The translations under genes and the position numbers were made by a program. A DNA stretch of 64,000 nt, taken from positions 5,826,001 to 5,890,000 of the forward strand of contig NC_060105.1 of NCBI RefSeq assembly GCF_021155765.1, read 5' to 3'. Source of the stretch: Diprion similis. Lineage: Eukaryota; Arthropoda; Insecta; Hymenoptera; Diprionidae. Numbering within the stretch: position 1 is the first letter of the stretch; each line of letters begins with the position of its first letter. This document shows positions 12,821 through 24,620 of the stretch, piece by piece. The notes under the pieces were generated by a model that was not told the origin of the DNA, made no database searches, and saw only the letters and a program-made list of their open reading frames with translations.

Positions 12821-14257
12821 TCATCCATTGTTTTGGGACTGAGGCTCGATGGTCTGCTCCCCGATATGAACTGGCTGGGTCAGCGTGTTCTGAAACCACA
12901 TCATCCAGTTGCTGAGATAATGGCTCCCCAATTGGTTATCGGGGTCGTCCCTCATCTGCACATTGTTCAACTCCTCAAAACTGCGAACGGTTTGAAGTTC
13001 AGTGAAATTGCTCACAGAATGCCCACCATGCGTTCTTAATTCCCGTTTTCTAAGAGCATCTTTTACTAACCTTTGTCTGCGTTCCTCTTCGGTTTCAATT
13101 GCAGACCTGGTGAACCTCATTTCCCTTGCTCTTAGGGCATCCTTTCTCAATCTTTCTCTCCTCTGGTCTTCAGTCTCCTTCGAATACTGATTCAATCTAG
13201 CTTCTCGTCGCTTCGCAGACTCTCTATTCAACCTTTCCCTTCTCTGTTCCGCAGTTTCGTTTGCATACAAAGTCAATCTTTTTATCCTTCTCCGTTCCGC
13301 CTCTCGATCCAACCTTTTTCGCCTCTCTTCAGGCGTCTCGTTGTACATTCTGTACTCCCGTTTTCTAGCCGCCTCGGCGTCCAGTCTTTTTCTCCTCTGT
13401 TCGGGAGTCTCGTAATACATTCTCATTTCCCTTCTCTTAGCAGCCTCTTTAGCCAGCCTCTGCAATCGTTCCTCCTCCGTTTCTTCCTCGTAAAGTTTTC
13501 TCCGCTTCTCTCTCATGCACTCCGCTTTCCTTCTCAATCTCTCTCTGTAATCCTGGCGCGGCTTACCCTTCCTTCTCAATCTCCTCTTTACCTTTTCCGA
13601 ACTGCTGACTTTTCCCTGAATGTTGCCTCTGTAACGTTCGTTCAAGACACGCGTCCTTCCTTTTCTCTTCGAGACTGGAGCCGTCTCAGCCTCGACGTTC
13701 AGCGGCTCTTCAGACCTGTTTTTCTCACCTTTCGAAACCCTCAACTCTAGTTCGGTGCTACTTGTGTCCTCCTGGTCTATACACAACCAGTCCGAGCTAT
13801 AAATACCGTTCCCCTCTTTTTTAACATTTAGGCTCAAACCATCCAAAAAGTCAGGAACGGCGTAAGGAATCGTTTGCAGTCTGTCGTCGTTGTCGATAAA
13901 GACTTCGGTCGCTTGGCTCATTCGTCTTTGAATTTCTTCATTAATTATGTCCGGGTGCAAAGCTCCTAATGTTATTGTTTCGGGCAAATTATTAGCCAAG
14001 GTACGCACGACGTTATGCTCCAGAGCATTGAAAGTCAAACTCAAAGTCTCTAGATCATCGGTGTTATTGCAAATACTAGTTTCCAGTTCGTGAATCAACG
14101 AATGTCCTTCTTTTATTTCAATCGCGCACAGGTTATTCGCCTCGCATATCACATCTATATCGTTCGATTCAGATTCTTGATCTTCGACCTTAACGCATAC
14201 GGAAATGAGGCCCAATGATGCGTCGTCTAGTTGAACATCGGGTTGATTTATTTCCAT
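12821..14257 (-). CDS. STPR-domain DNA-binding protein (FMBP-1-like), six tandem repeats
   Basis: A single coding exon of 478 aa. The ATG at 14257 (MEINQP) is used because an in-frame TAA lies just upstream. An acceptor-like TTGCAG near 14291 suggests a 5' UTR intron. Residues 1-200 are acidic and low in obvious domains. Residues 220-258 are basic. Six tandem STPR repeats occupy about 259-410, each with core ET-x-E-x-RR-x-RL-x3-A-x-R-x-R-x2-R, starting at 259, 283, 307, 334, 361 and 388. A degenerate repeat precedes them at 237-258. STPR (score and three amino acid peptide repeat) is the helical DNA-binding domain of Bombyx FMBP-1, which binds AT-rich sequence and regulates fibroin. So a nuclear transcriptional role is inferred. 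No C2H2 zinc finger is visible, unlike ZNF821. The 68-residue tail is weakly conserved-looking. The target genes are unknown. Confidence 0.82.
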   Translation of the reverse strand: MEINQPDVQLDDASLGLISVCVKVEDQESESNDIDVICEANNLCAIEIKEGHSLIHELETSICNNTDDLETLSLTFNALEHNVVRTLANNLPETITLGALHPDIINEEIQRRMSQATEVFIDNDDRLQTIPYAVPDFLDGLSLNVKKEGNGIYSSDWLCIDQEDTSSTELELRVSKGEKNRSEEPLNVEAETAPVSKRKGRTRVLNERYRGNIQGKVSSSEKVKRRLRRKGKPRQDYRERLRRKAECMREKRRKLYEEETEEERLQRLAKEAAKRREMRMYYETPEQRRKRLDAEAARKREYRMYNETPEERRKRLDREAERRRIKRLTLYANETAEQRRERLNRESAKRREARLNQYSKETEDQRRERLRKDALRAREMRFTRSAIETEEERRQRLVKDALRKRELRTHGGHSVSNFTELQTVRSFEELNNVQMRDDPDNQLGSHYLSNWMMWFQNTLTQPVHIGEQTIEPQSQNNG

Positions 14258-14291
14258 CTCCCCGCAACCTCGCAATTAGTCCAGACAATTC
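14258..14291 (-). other. 5' UTR segment of the STPR gene with upstream acceptor-like site
   Basis: On the minus strand TTTGTGTTGCAG ends at about 14292 and is followed by about 34 nt before the ATG at 14257, with an in-frame TAA stop in between. This suggests a spliced 5' UTR, with the first exon probably some hundreds of bases to the right. The AAGATGGCGCC motif at 14790-14800 is a candidate for that promoter. Confidence 0.35.
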
Positions 14292-14789
14292 CTGCAACAC
14301 AAATGACACCATATTTACGGATGCTTGACAGAACATGGAGCTGACAGAATGAAAATGCATCTCTGCCTCTGTAATATAGTGTAAGAATGAAAACTTAGGT
14401 TACATCAATGAGATGTGAGAAATTGAGGGAAAAATTTTACAAACATCGGGCAGCGTGGAAAAATATCACGCAATTTTTGGGCATGGAAATTATTGCTTTT
14501 CTTATTTTTTGTACTAACGACAAACCTTTTGCGCGAAGCTGGTGTCTCGGCTAGAAATAGAAACGCGTTGGCCATGAAAAGGTGATATTTCGGAACTTTT
14601 TAACGGGCGGATTGAGTGTGGGAAGAATATCGGAAAAACACAGAATTACACCGTCGATCAATAACAAGATAATACGAAGGACGGATGTATCAAACGTCAA
14701 TCACGAAAGTGAAGGAACGAGGAAAAAAAAAGAAGGAAAAAGTATCCCCCACCTGCGTATCGTCTGCTTCACTTGTGACAGCTGATTTT

Positions 14790-14800
14790 AAGATGGCGCC
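14790..14800. promoter_or_regulatory. YY1/Pho-like AAGATGGCGCC motif, possible core-promoter element
   Basis: AAGATGGCG matches the YY1/Pho-type motif often found just downstream of start sites of housekeeping genes in animals. It lies about 530 bp upstream of the STPR start codon, and the sequence around it is locally GC-richer. Orientation cannot be settled: the classic form would favour plus-strand transcription, but the STPR gene is on the minus strand. Weak, motif-only evidence. Confidence 0.25.
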
Positions 14801-17800
14801 GAGACGATCGCGAGCTTGTTTATGGGCATTTGGTACGCGCTAAGCGTGTCTCCGTCTCTTCGACCCGTTTACACCTCTTGTCGATCACATTTTGCGGTTG
14901 CCTATGCTCAACGATATGAGCAACGACCCTCCGGGTCCCGGTTCTCGACGAAAATAATAATCGAATCAACGGTACCGAACTGCCTCGTTGCGTCCACGTC
15001 GCGTCATCGCTAAAGATGGCATCCACTCCATTTTCATTCCCCAATCGTCGCACGGCTACACAAACCAAACTCGTTCCACTGCATCTTTCGTAGCTGCGCA
15101 TGCGGCCACTGTGTAAAAACTCACGTACCGGTTAAATATAAATAAATGGTTATCTTAATTATGCAATTTTATCAGTAGATAATCTATATGATATCCATCT
15201 AACGTAATATCGTAGTCTTTGGGAGTTTCGGATAATGTTTCTTTGTGTTACGAACTTACTTTGGTGCGGGAATAAAATATTTTCTCTGCAAAATGGACTT
15301 TGTCAAATTTCTGGCCAATATAAAATTCCCTCGGAGCTTACAAATCGGACTCGCTCCCTACTGACGCTGACCGTACGTACATTCATGTATGCCCGGTTGC
15401 ATATAAAACAGGAGAAAAACCCATTATCTTGCGCGAAGAACGATAAATTGTAAAATCGGTTAGGATAGTTATGACGATTTTAACTATCACAGCGAAACAA
15501 GATTGCTCTCGATATTTTGATTTATTACAGCGCAATGAGGTCTAAATTAGTCGCGAGGAAACGGGTGACGTGAGTCTTCAAATTCTTCAGATTCTCTGTC
15601 GTAAGAGACGGCGTGAAATACACGGTCGCAGGCTTCCGTAACGTGTAGGTACTCTGCGTCAATATTCGTGTAGGGATCGTGTATGGTATACCTATATAGT
15701 ATGGGAGGATCGAGAAGTACCTTAAGAGCTTCATCCGGAGGGCCCGTTTTTGTCCAAGAGTCCACGCAGGGGGCTACGTGCGCTGATAATTAAGACATTT
15801 CCATTTAGAGTTGACGTCAACTGACGTGTAGACGAGCGAGCTTCTCTTCCCAGCTACACGTTTTCGGACCCTCTTCGATTCGGAAAAAAAAATTAATCAT
15901 TATGTATCGTATTTGCAATTAATGGTATATACGTATATAGCTGTATCAATACATGATCGAAGGGACGATTCTCGGAATGCTCGAGACGTTCCTCAAGAAA
16001 AACTTGATTCTCGTGGGACCATATCCGTTAAGTTATTTATCATTTTCACGTGATAATATCTGCAACAGTACAGCTTTCAATTTTGTTATCAATTTTTGAT
16101 AACACCATCTATGCTGATTATACTGGTACATAGAACGAACATAAGCGATTGGAAATTGACAGCTAATTAGAGAGAGAAATTACGCGGCAAATGCTGTCAT
16201 AGCAATAATATAATATCCAACTCATAATACGGCGATCCTCGTACTGGTCTTGCAGTTACAGTTATACAGCTCAAACTTACTGCCAGCGACAGGTGGTAGT
16301 GATATAACAGTAGCCATGCAAGCGGCGAACATAGCACATAAAGCACAGTCTTACACCCTGCGAAGTTTATACAGATCTCTCAATCTTGTATACGGAGTCT
16401 GATAAACCTTTTTTGAATCACGCTAATTGTAAGAGTCGCGTATTTTCTTGCAGTGTTTTTTTTTTTTTGTTGATTTTAAGGATTTGTAAAACTTTAAGTC
16501 GTTAGTACTTTCCCATGATAAATAAATGATTAGAAACGAAATTGTATACCTACATGTTATAGGTATATATGATTAAAGATTAAGTGTGTCAAGCAGGTGT
16601 CACGACCGCGAGAAATCGAGCACTTATCTGTATAATGACGAGGCTCCTTGGAGCGCAGGATTCGATCGGTTTTAGGAATCTTTTTCAAGTAGTCGTACGT
16701 TACGAAAGACAAGCTGCAGCTGCAGTCGGCGGTAGCTTAACAGCGTAACGAATTATTGATGTGCCATAAAAGTACAGAAATCAGGGTTATCGCTGTGGTA
16801 TTGCTCATAGTTTCTAGATGAACTTTTCCCTCGGCTAATGACTGCGAATGATCAGTATCGACTTCGTTACGGGGAGTAAACACGGCGTGGATAATCCGCG
16901 TTTGTCAATCAGCATTCCTCGGGTGGTAGTAGGTGCTGGAAATCAATGTTTAACGTTACAATAATTCATTCGAGCTGCAGGGGCATTTATAATTTACGAC
17001 CGATGGGCGGTTATTTTATTCTCACTGTTGGACTACCAAAGATTTCACGAGGGCAGAACAAGCCTCGCGGAATGTTGGCAGGTTCTTATTCCACTGACAA
17101 AATCATTAGGGGACTAAATCCAATAAAGGGCCTGTCGGCAACCGACCATAAGAAAACATTCTTCGGAAGATGACCGGCTGCATCGTAATCGCCCCATCAA
17201 TGATATCGCTGGCTGGTTCCTCATTCAACCCACGGCACCGCTCGCATTTGCCTTCGAAAATATTAATACCCGTTTGAAACTTGCCACAATTATTTTTTGT
17301 TTCCAGAAAATGGAGAGAAAAAGAATAAATTAAAAACTAAAACAATTAACGATAAACAAGTGCATAGTTTTCGTCAAAATATGTATAGATTCATCTGAAT
17401 TATCGATAGTTGAAACCTCTTGCATTGAATTGCACCTATTATCGAATCGTACAAATCATATACTCGAGCAAAGAAATCGCCTGCGGATTAAGGACACGAC
17501 GCGACACTCATCTGTACAACCATTTCAGAATTGATCGAGAACCTTGTACGTAGGATCCCTGGAAGTCGGATCGGAGCACCGAGCATCACGCGACTCCCGA
17601 ATACAGATCCTTGGGGAAGCTGCAGGGAGCGTTATACGTCTCGATCGCAATGAAAAGAGCAAAAGGAACGACGTATTTCTACCGAGTAAGTGAGTAATGG
17701 ATATCTTTATTATCGTCGAGCGTCGTCGGCGGGGTGAGTCTGCGAGCTGGAATCGACGTCCGCGCAGCAAATATGTACCCCCGGACTTGGACTTGCAGGA

Positions 17801-20800
17801 CTTGGACTTGACGAGGACTCCGCTCCAATTGGTCGCCCAACATAAATATTTATGAAAACGATATATTTATACGCGGACGACAAGTCTGATGGTTAAAAAG
17901 TTGAGAGATTTATTGGGCCGCGTCTTTCACTCGACAACCATTTCTGATTCTACCTCCACCGATATATCTATATACCTATACCTATACGACGAGGACCGAT
18001 TCAGTCTTAACTCGGCTGTATTAGGTATAATTTATGCATCTTACGTTGTCTTGTATACAGACAATTTTCATTACGCTTCCTTTTATCTCGCTGCAGCTAA
18101 TCTTGACCCGGTGCTTATTGATTATAATTACACTGATCAAAGTAGTTGAAGGGTCAATATTCATAAGCAAATTAATCGCGAGATCCGCGATCGAATTGAG
18201 CTTCATTTGCATTTGAGACGCGGTGAAAGGTGGGTGAAAAGAAATAAATAATTCGACAAACTTACACAAGTGAACGATAATAGTTGATATGCGACTATAT
18301 AAGCAAATCAAAGGTAATTAGAAGGGAAGGCACCAAAGGAAGGACGTGTAGGCATGATATTATTGTACAATAAACGTATTCGCAAATATACTTGTGACTC
18401 TGCACAACAGTCGAGAGTTGAGATATTCTCGTAACGGTGCAGGAGATTGCAGTTAAAGAATTCTGCTCCTTTTGTAACGGAGTATGTACTTGACTGCTTA
18501 GTAAAATGATTCATGTGACGGAAGATTTGCTATGTTCTTTGCAGCCAACTGCACCGGGTTGCGTGAGTTCAAACTCCGCGATGAATCCAGCGGCTGGTTG
18601 TCGAGGCCTGGTGTTTGCTGTTCCTACATCGTGGTGCTGCTATGAGCGAGGTGAGTACCGATTAGCGGAAGTCAAACTACCGATTCAGGAATATATCGCG
18701 CGTCTAATGGGTATAGAGATATATGCGCCAATGAAGGCGGATTTGGTGATTTGGTGGCAAAAGGGGATATGATATTATTCTTCGTGGCAATCCTTACAAA
18801 AGTATTCAAAACGCATATCTAGGTACACTAAAATAAGTTGAAAAAATAATAAAAGGTGAAAGGCCTTATGTTTGGTGGATTTATAACATTTATTAATTGT
18901 GTAAATGGTCGCATCGAGAATTTTTTTGTTTCTTTCGCAAGCGCTTTAAAGACCTTTGAAACGTAGAGATTCTTCGATTTCGGAAAGAATGTTTAAATTA
19001 TTTTGTTTACCTACTCTGAAAATAAGCTTTTAGCAATGATGTGATATAGCTTCAAGAACGTATACTTCATAAAGCTCTAAAGATTTCTTTATGGTATGGT
19101 AATATAATAATTAGTTATGCAAATCGGTGATTATATTTCAGGTCGATCTTGCAAGACTGGCGCCCAGCGTCGCATGTTTTTCTGTCGACTAACATTACTG
19201 CTTGTTATTATTTCTCTTTTACTTTACGAAAAGTAACAATTACATTTCGGGAAATTACTATATCAGGGAGCATCGGTGTAGTTTAAAATTGAAATCACCG
19301 CACCTGTGCAGCTCGCGATATAATACATATTGTATAAATCAAAGGTCTGTATAGGTATGCAAGATACAGGAGGACTGCACGAGCAGCCGCAAGATTGGCT
19401 TGCTGCGGCAGCCCTCTAGGAAACCAATAGAAAGTTCTCCTGCAGTTGAACCACAAATCTCTGCCCTAAACACCCAAATTAACGCTCGATGCCCCATTGT
19501 CCACCCGAGACGAGCTAAAGATCAGTAACAAAAAATATTCAATAGGATCTCGGACGAATTTCGTGTTTTCAGTGTAATACAGCCCCTAATACGCTGCAGC
19601 TCCTCGGTTTCCACAATATTATATTATCTATTGTTCGATACCAATTTTTTCTCATCTTAACTCTTTATTCTTTTTCTTCTATAGTTTTTCCTCGCCTGCA
19701 CCGCATCGTGCGCGTGTTATACGTAAATACGTACTGTGTGTGCATGGATTATAAAGTGTAACATGTAGCCCGCAGTTCCTCAAACTTTCGATAATGCAGC
19801 GATCGTAAAATTACAATCAATCTCACCGAATTATATTCAAATTCGGAATTCAAGCTCAAAGCAAACATCTGGACTAGTGGTCCGTTGCTTTTTAGTTCTC
19901 TTCTTCGACCCCATAAATTTTTTTGTTCAATCAGTGCGCCATGAGTTTCATCGAGAGGGCGTCCACCGATTGCAGCGTTCACAACACCTCGTTTACGGTT
20001 CGGTTAGTACAGCTTCTACAAGATCGAGTAGTTTGCGGTCGTTTTGAAGACGGTCAAGTTCAGGGCTCTCACAATCAGTTGGGTAAGAATGAAGAGCGCG
20101 TACAGCCGATACTCTCGTAAAGTTTAATGCGGCCCTCCATAAGTCATTCGAACAATGCCTTGGCATAGGTATTATTTCCCCCGCCTCCCTCGACGCCCTC
20201 GGGACTCGAACCGTGGTCTATACGCCCCCCGTTCAGCAGTCCGCACCTCTTCGATCCTTTCAAGCTGACACTTGATGTATCATGTAGGCATAGGCGGGGT
20301 GGAGGGGGGATGCGACGGTCTCTGGATGTTGCAAATCGTTCGACGTTAGGCCCGCGGTTAACCTAGAAAATGACTGCATATTGTCACCCTTTCAAGGATC
20401 TCCGAAGAAATTTCGGTGTAGATTCGGGATCGACGATTTCGTCGATTGGTTTCTGAAAAATTTCAATTCGGGTATAGCGACACGCGTTGAATAAACGTGA
20501 AATTAAAGTACTATGCGTTCGATTACAGAAATCTGAACGCCTGCAGTTGGCCTTTTTTACCGACGCAGCTCGTATATTGTCGCTAATTGTGATTGGTGTT
20601 GTGTTGCGATATTATTGATTATTACTATTCGTCGATTAATCGCATTTAATTCGTGTTCGTGAATTTACTTCGAGTCTCATTTCCGGTTGAAAACAGTGCA
20701 GCAGGGGATCTCGTCGCGTGATTTCGTGACAATGCCTAAACATTTGGATGGTGAAAAATTGCACTTCGGTTCGTGCGTAAAGTTGAATTCTCTGTTCATA

Positions 20801-20899
20801 AGCACCGATGGGTATATTATTCTCGTTCTACCGATATGCGTGTTTACTATCTATCGTATAGACGCCACGTGCGTTTCGATAATAATCTAAATCTTGCAG
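14801..20899. other. Non-coding stretch with one coding-like orphan ORF
   Basis: About 6 kb without a recognisable gene apart from the orphan frame at 15547-15795, listed separately. Scattered short ORFs (for example 16946-17173 plus, 17525-17770 minus and 17889-18149 plus) lack codon structure or domains. A short imperfect repeat of GACTTGGACTTG lies at 17783-17812. The sequence may include upstream or intronic DNA of the plus-strand locus beginning near 20.9 kb. Confidence 0.4.
15547..15795 (-). CDS. Coding-like orphan ORF or exon, unknown product
   Basis: An open frame of about 80 codons between stops, containing APCVDSWTKTGPPDEALKV, ILYRYTIHDPYTNIDAEYL and HVTEACDRVFHAVSYDRESEE and ending RHPFPRD. 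Its amino-acid balance (acidic, Tyr, His, Pro, few Lys/Asn/Ile runs) is unlike the AT-driven random ORFs nearby, so I suspect a real exon. There is no ATG. An acceptor-like ATTATCAG lies near 15787, which would make this a terminal exon whose upstream exons lie to the right on the minus strand, but I could not find them. I do not recognise a family. Confidence 0.25.
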
Positions 20900-21282
20900 A
20901 AATTAATATCGAACTTCTCCAAGAACCGCAAGAGATGAGCGGGCCGAGTCAATCCTCGTCACGCAACAGGTATAAGCAATTGTACATACGACTCTATATA
21001 CTTTCATTATATTTCACCCTTTTTTTCTAACGCTCGAATCGCTGAGAATTCTGGGCCTAGTTTCGTTTGTCGCGGTTATGTTTTATTATGTCCGCGATTC
21101 GGCGGATTGCTCGGTTATTCAGCGTTTTCGATACGCGTTTGTGTAATCGTGAAGAAAAAAGTTTGAAAATAGAAGGTTATGCAGTTTCGAAGTTTTTTTT
21201 CGTCAGAGATTAGCAACTTAACGTAGATTCTTCCGCGGTAATCCTCCGCGCTCGGAATAACAAAAAAAGTAGTCCCTCTCCT

Positions 21283-21291
21283 AAGATGGCG
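21283..21291 (+). promoter_or_regulatory. YY1/Pho-like AAGATGGCG motif upstream of exon-like pieces
   Basis: The same AAGATGGCG core occurs here and again at 21529-21537, both on the plus strand and both shortly before exon-like pieces with good donors. In animal genomes this motif is enriched just downstream of start sites. Two copies in 250 bp next to donor-bearing ATG pieces support a plus-strand promoter near 21.2-21.5 kb. Motif-only evidence. Confidence 0.3.
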
Positions 21292-22389
21292 TTGATCCGA
21301 TCGTCAATTGTTCACCGTCATTGTATTTTGCACGCAGCACGGAAAAGGCGAAAAATGTCTCGACCTGATCAAGAAGTAGCGACGCAGAATTCCTCTAGAT
21401 TCATTCGTAAGTGAAAATCTTGGCATTAGTCTTTGATTTACAAGTATGTTGTTTAGACGATTCGTTGACATATTCATCGATATTGATAATAACGAAGAAT
21501 GTACGAGGTGAGAAGCGGTTGCATTCCAAGATGGCGCAAACGTGTTTGTCGAATGTGTCGAAGTTGTCTAGAGATGCGAATTGTCGCGATGTATTTTACA
21601 ATTTACCGCCAGCTTAGTTATTCAGTAGTTCAGACAGTCATTTTCTTGCCTCGCGCGAAAAGTTACGTACAATCGATACACAATCTGAAGAGAAGAAGAA
21701 TCCTTACGAGGAAAAAATCGCATCGCCTATTCATTGTTGTGAAACATTCCGGTATTTCGCACGCTACTGTTTTTCTCACGACAAAATAAACATCGAGAAT
21801 TCTGAATTTCAGCTCAACTTTGTTGCGAACAATAAGAAGAACGCCTCCGTCTGCTGCTTACACCGTCCCGGGAGCTCCGCATTCGGAAATACGCTACAAC
21901 GGAGATTCGATCGAATTTGTGGTGTTTACGTTCGCTGGATCTGGATTTCGGAAGCCAGTCTGATGTTTGGAGCTGATCGTTCATGTTAATCAGTGTTCAC
22001 CGAGCAGTCGTCGTGTGTGCGGTAAGCTCGTAACATTGCTCCAAGATTCACGATTCTTCTTCACATCACAGGTATGGCAATATTACCTATATTTTGTTTG
22101 AGACTATACCCTCAAGAGTATCCTGTGTTTCTGTTATATAATTGCGTCGCAAATAAGATCGCTGCTTCTCGAGTGTGCGTCTGTGGATTCGTGTCGCGCT
22201 TTCGCTGCTTCGAGGAACGTCGGTTATCATGCAAGCGTTTTCGTGCAACGGATTGTAATTCTGACGCCGCGTACGTGGTTCAGTACATATTTTCTTCACA
22301 TTGAATTCGACAATTTCCATTGCTTTTGGCTAGATAGTGAAAAAAGGGAATTGATTTGTCGGTGAACCACGATTGTGCGAGTGACAATT

Positions 22390-24350
22390 TAGTTGAGTTA
22401 AAACCAAACATAAACGAAGAAAAAGAAGAAGAAGAAGAAGAAGAAGAAGAAGAAGACGACGAAGTACCGTAACTGCGATTTCGGGATGCTTTGCCAAAGA
22501 TATCTTGCTTTTTGAATACTTATTAATCATGTTACAAGAATTTGTTATAGGTACAAGTCAGCGCCAACGAAAACGAGTGCTCGACGAGTAGAAGACGAAG
22601 AACAAGCGGAGAGAGCGAGAAAGAGGAAGAAGAAGAAGAAGGAGAAGGAGAAAAATAAGATGATCACATTCCGCAACTGTGGATCCCTGTTGTTTTGTTA
22701 GGAACGTTAAGTTTGTCCGAATAACTATTAATCATACTGCAAGAGTTTGTTGCAGGTCAACTTCAACATTAACGAGGGATGACGAATTCTTACGGAGAGG
22801 AAGATGTATAAGAAGCGGAGGGGTTGACGAAGACGGAGAAGTAAAAGATGACAAAGTTCCGAAGCTGCGATTTTGTGTTACTTTGCTAGGAATATCTAAT
22901 CTTTAGAAATAATTACTGATCATTTGGCGAGAATTTGTTACAGATCAGCTCCTGCATTAACGCGGACCAATCTTTCACTCACGGAGTATAAGAAAACGAA
23001 TAAAAACCGGAGAAGTTGAAGAAAAAGAAGAAGAAGAAGAAGAAGAAGACGAAGTACCGTAACTGTAATTTCGGGATACTTTGCCAAAGATATCTTGCTT
23101 TTTGAATACTTATTAATTATGTTACAAGAATTTGTTACAGGTACAAGTCAGCGCCAATGAAAACGAGTGCTCGACGAGTAGAAGGCGACGAACAAGCGGA
23201 GATAGCGAGGAAGAAGAAGAAGAAGAGGAAAAATAAGATGATCAAGTTCCGGAACTGTGGATTCTTGTTATTTTGTTAGGAACGTTTAAGTTTGTCCGAA
23301 TAACTATTAATCATACTGCAAGAGTTTGTTGCAGGTCAACTTCAACATTAACGAGGGATGACGAATTCTTACGGAGAGGAAGATGTATAAGAAGCGGAGG
23401 GGTTGACGAAGACGGAGAAGTAAAAGATGACAAAGTTCCGAAGCTGCGATTTTGTGTTACTTTGCTAGGAATATCTAATCTTTAGAAATAATTACTGATC
23501 ATTTGGTGAGAATTTGTTACAGATCAGCTCCTGCATTAACGCGGACCAATCTTTCACTCACGGAGTATAAGAAAACGAATAAAAACCGGAGACGTTGAAG
23601 AAAAAGAAGAAAAAGAAGAAGAAGAAGAAGACGAAGAAGACGTAGAAGACGAAGTAGCGTAACTGCAATTTCGAGATATTTTGCCAAAGATATCTTGCTT
23701 TTTGAATACTTATTAATCATGTTACAAGAATTTGTTACAGGTACAAGTCAGCGCTAACGAAAACGAGTGCTCGACGGGTAGAAGGCGACGAACAAGCGGA
23801 GAGAGCGAGGAAGAAGAAGAAGAAGAAGAGGAAAAATAAGATGATCAAGTTCCGGAACTGTGGATTCCTGTTATTTTGTTAGGAACGTTTAAGTTTGTCC
23901 GGATAACTATTAATCATACTGCAAGAGTTTGTTGCAGGTCAACTTCAACATTAACGAGGGATGACGAATTCTTACGGAGAGGAAGATGTATAAGAAGCGG
24001 AGGGGTTGACGAAGACGGAGAAGCAAAAGATGACAAAGTTCCGAAGCTGCGATTTTGTGTTACTTTGCCGGGAATATCTAATCTTTCGAAATAATGACTA
24101 ATCATTTGGTGAGAATTTGTTACAGGTCAGCTCCTGCGTCAACGCGGACCAATCTTTCACTCACGGAGTATAAGAAAACGAATACAAGGCGAAGACGTTG
24201 AAGAAAAAGAAGAAGAAGAAGGAGAAGGAGGACCAGCATTCGCAGACGAAGTTCCGCAATGACGATCAAAGGGTACATATTGCCAAGAATATCTAGTATT
24301 TCTGTGCAAATACTAATCATCTTACGAGAATTGAATTTTCTTGCAGGTCA
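22390..24350 (+). repeat. Higher-order tandem array: about 200-bp units in 590-600-bp trimers with acceptor-like blocks
   Basis: Ten unit boundaries can be marked by a shared block (CTAATCAT-like, then about 8-10 nt, then TTTGTTACAG or close variants). The following base is at 22551, 22756, 22944, 23141, 23335, 23523, 23741, 23938, 24126 and 24346. Units fall into three types (a, b, c) repeated as a-b-c three times, followed by a diverged final unit. b-to-c spacing is exactly 188 bp in all three copies, and trimer periods are about 579-603 bp. Types a and c each contain a GAA/GAG-rich tract that varies in length by whole triplets. Shared sequence before the block includes AAGTTCCGnAACTGCGAT and GGAATATCTAATCTTT. 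The array is in the candidate plus-strand locus. It could be a satellite-like expansion, or duplicated exons. Confidence 0.85.
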
Positions 24351-24620
24351 ACTTAAGGGCAATCGAAGACGAACGCCAAAGGCTTAGAGGCAATCGTCCT
24401 GTAATTACTTTCTTCAATACCAGTGCAGTGCAGTGAACTTTTAACCTCGTGTACGTGTTCTGTGTGGTTTTAACGCTCCAATGTCGCGATCTGCAACGAT
24501 CACAAGAACATACAGTGTTGCCGTGAAATAATTCTCGTTCAAACGAGGTCCGACTCGTCGTCAGTTCTCAAATCTTACCGCATCCGCGAAATATCGTAAA
24601 GACGCTTCACCTTCATCACG

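Noticed and set aside
22390-24350. CRISPR-like interpretation of the repeated blocks
   Set aside because: Units are about 200 bp and similar throughout, without short repeats and unique spacers, in an animal genome.
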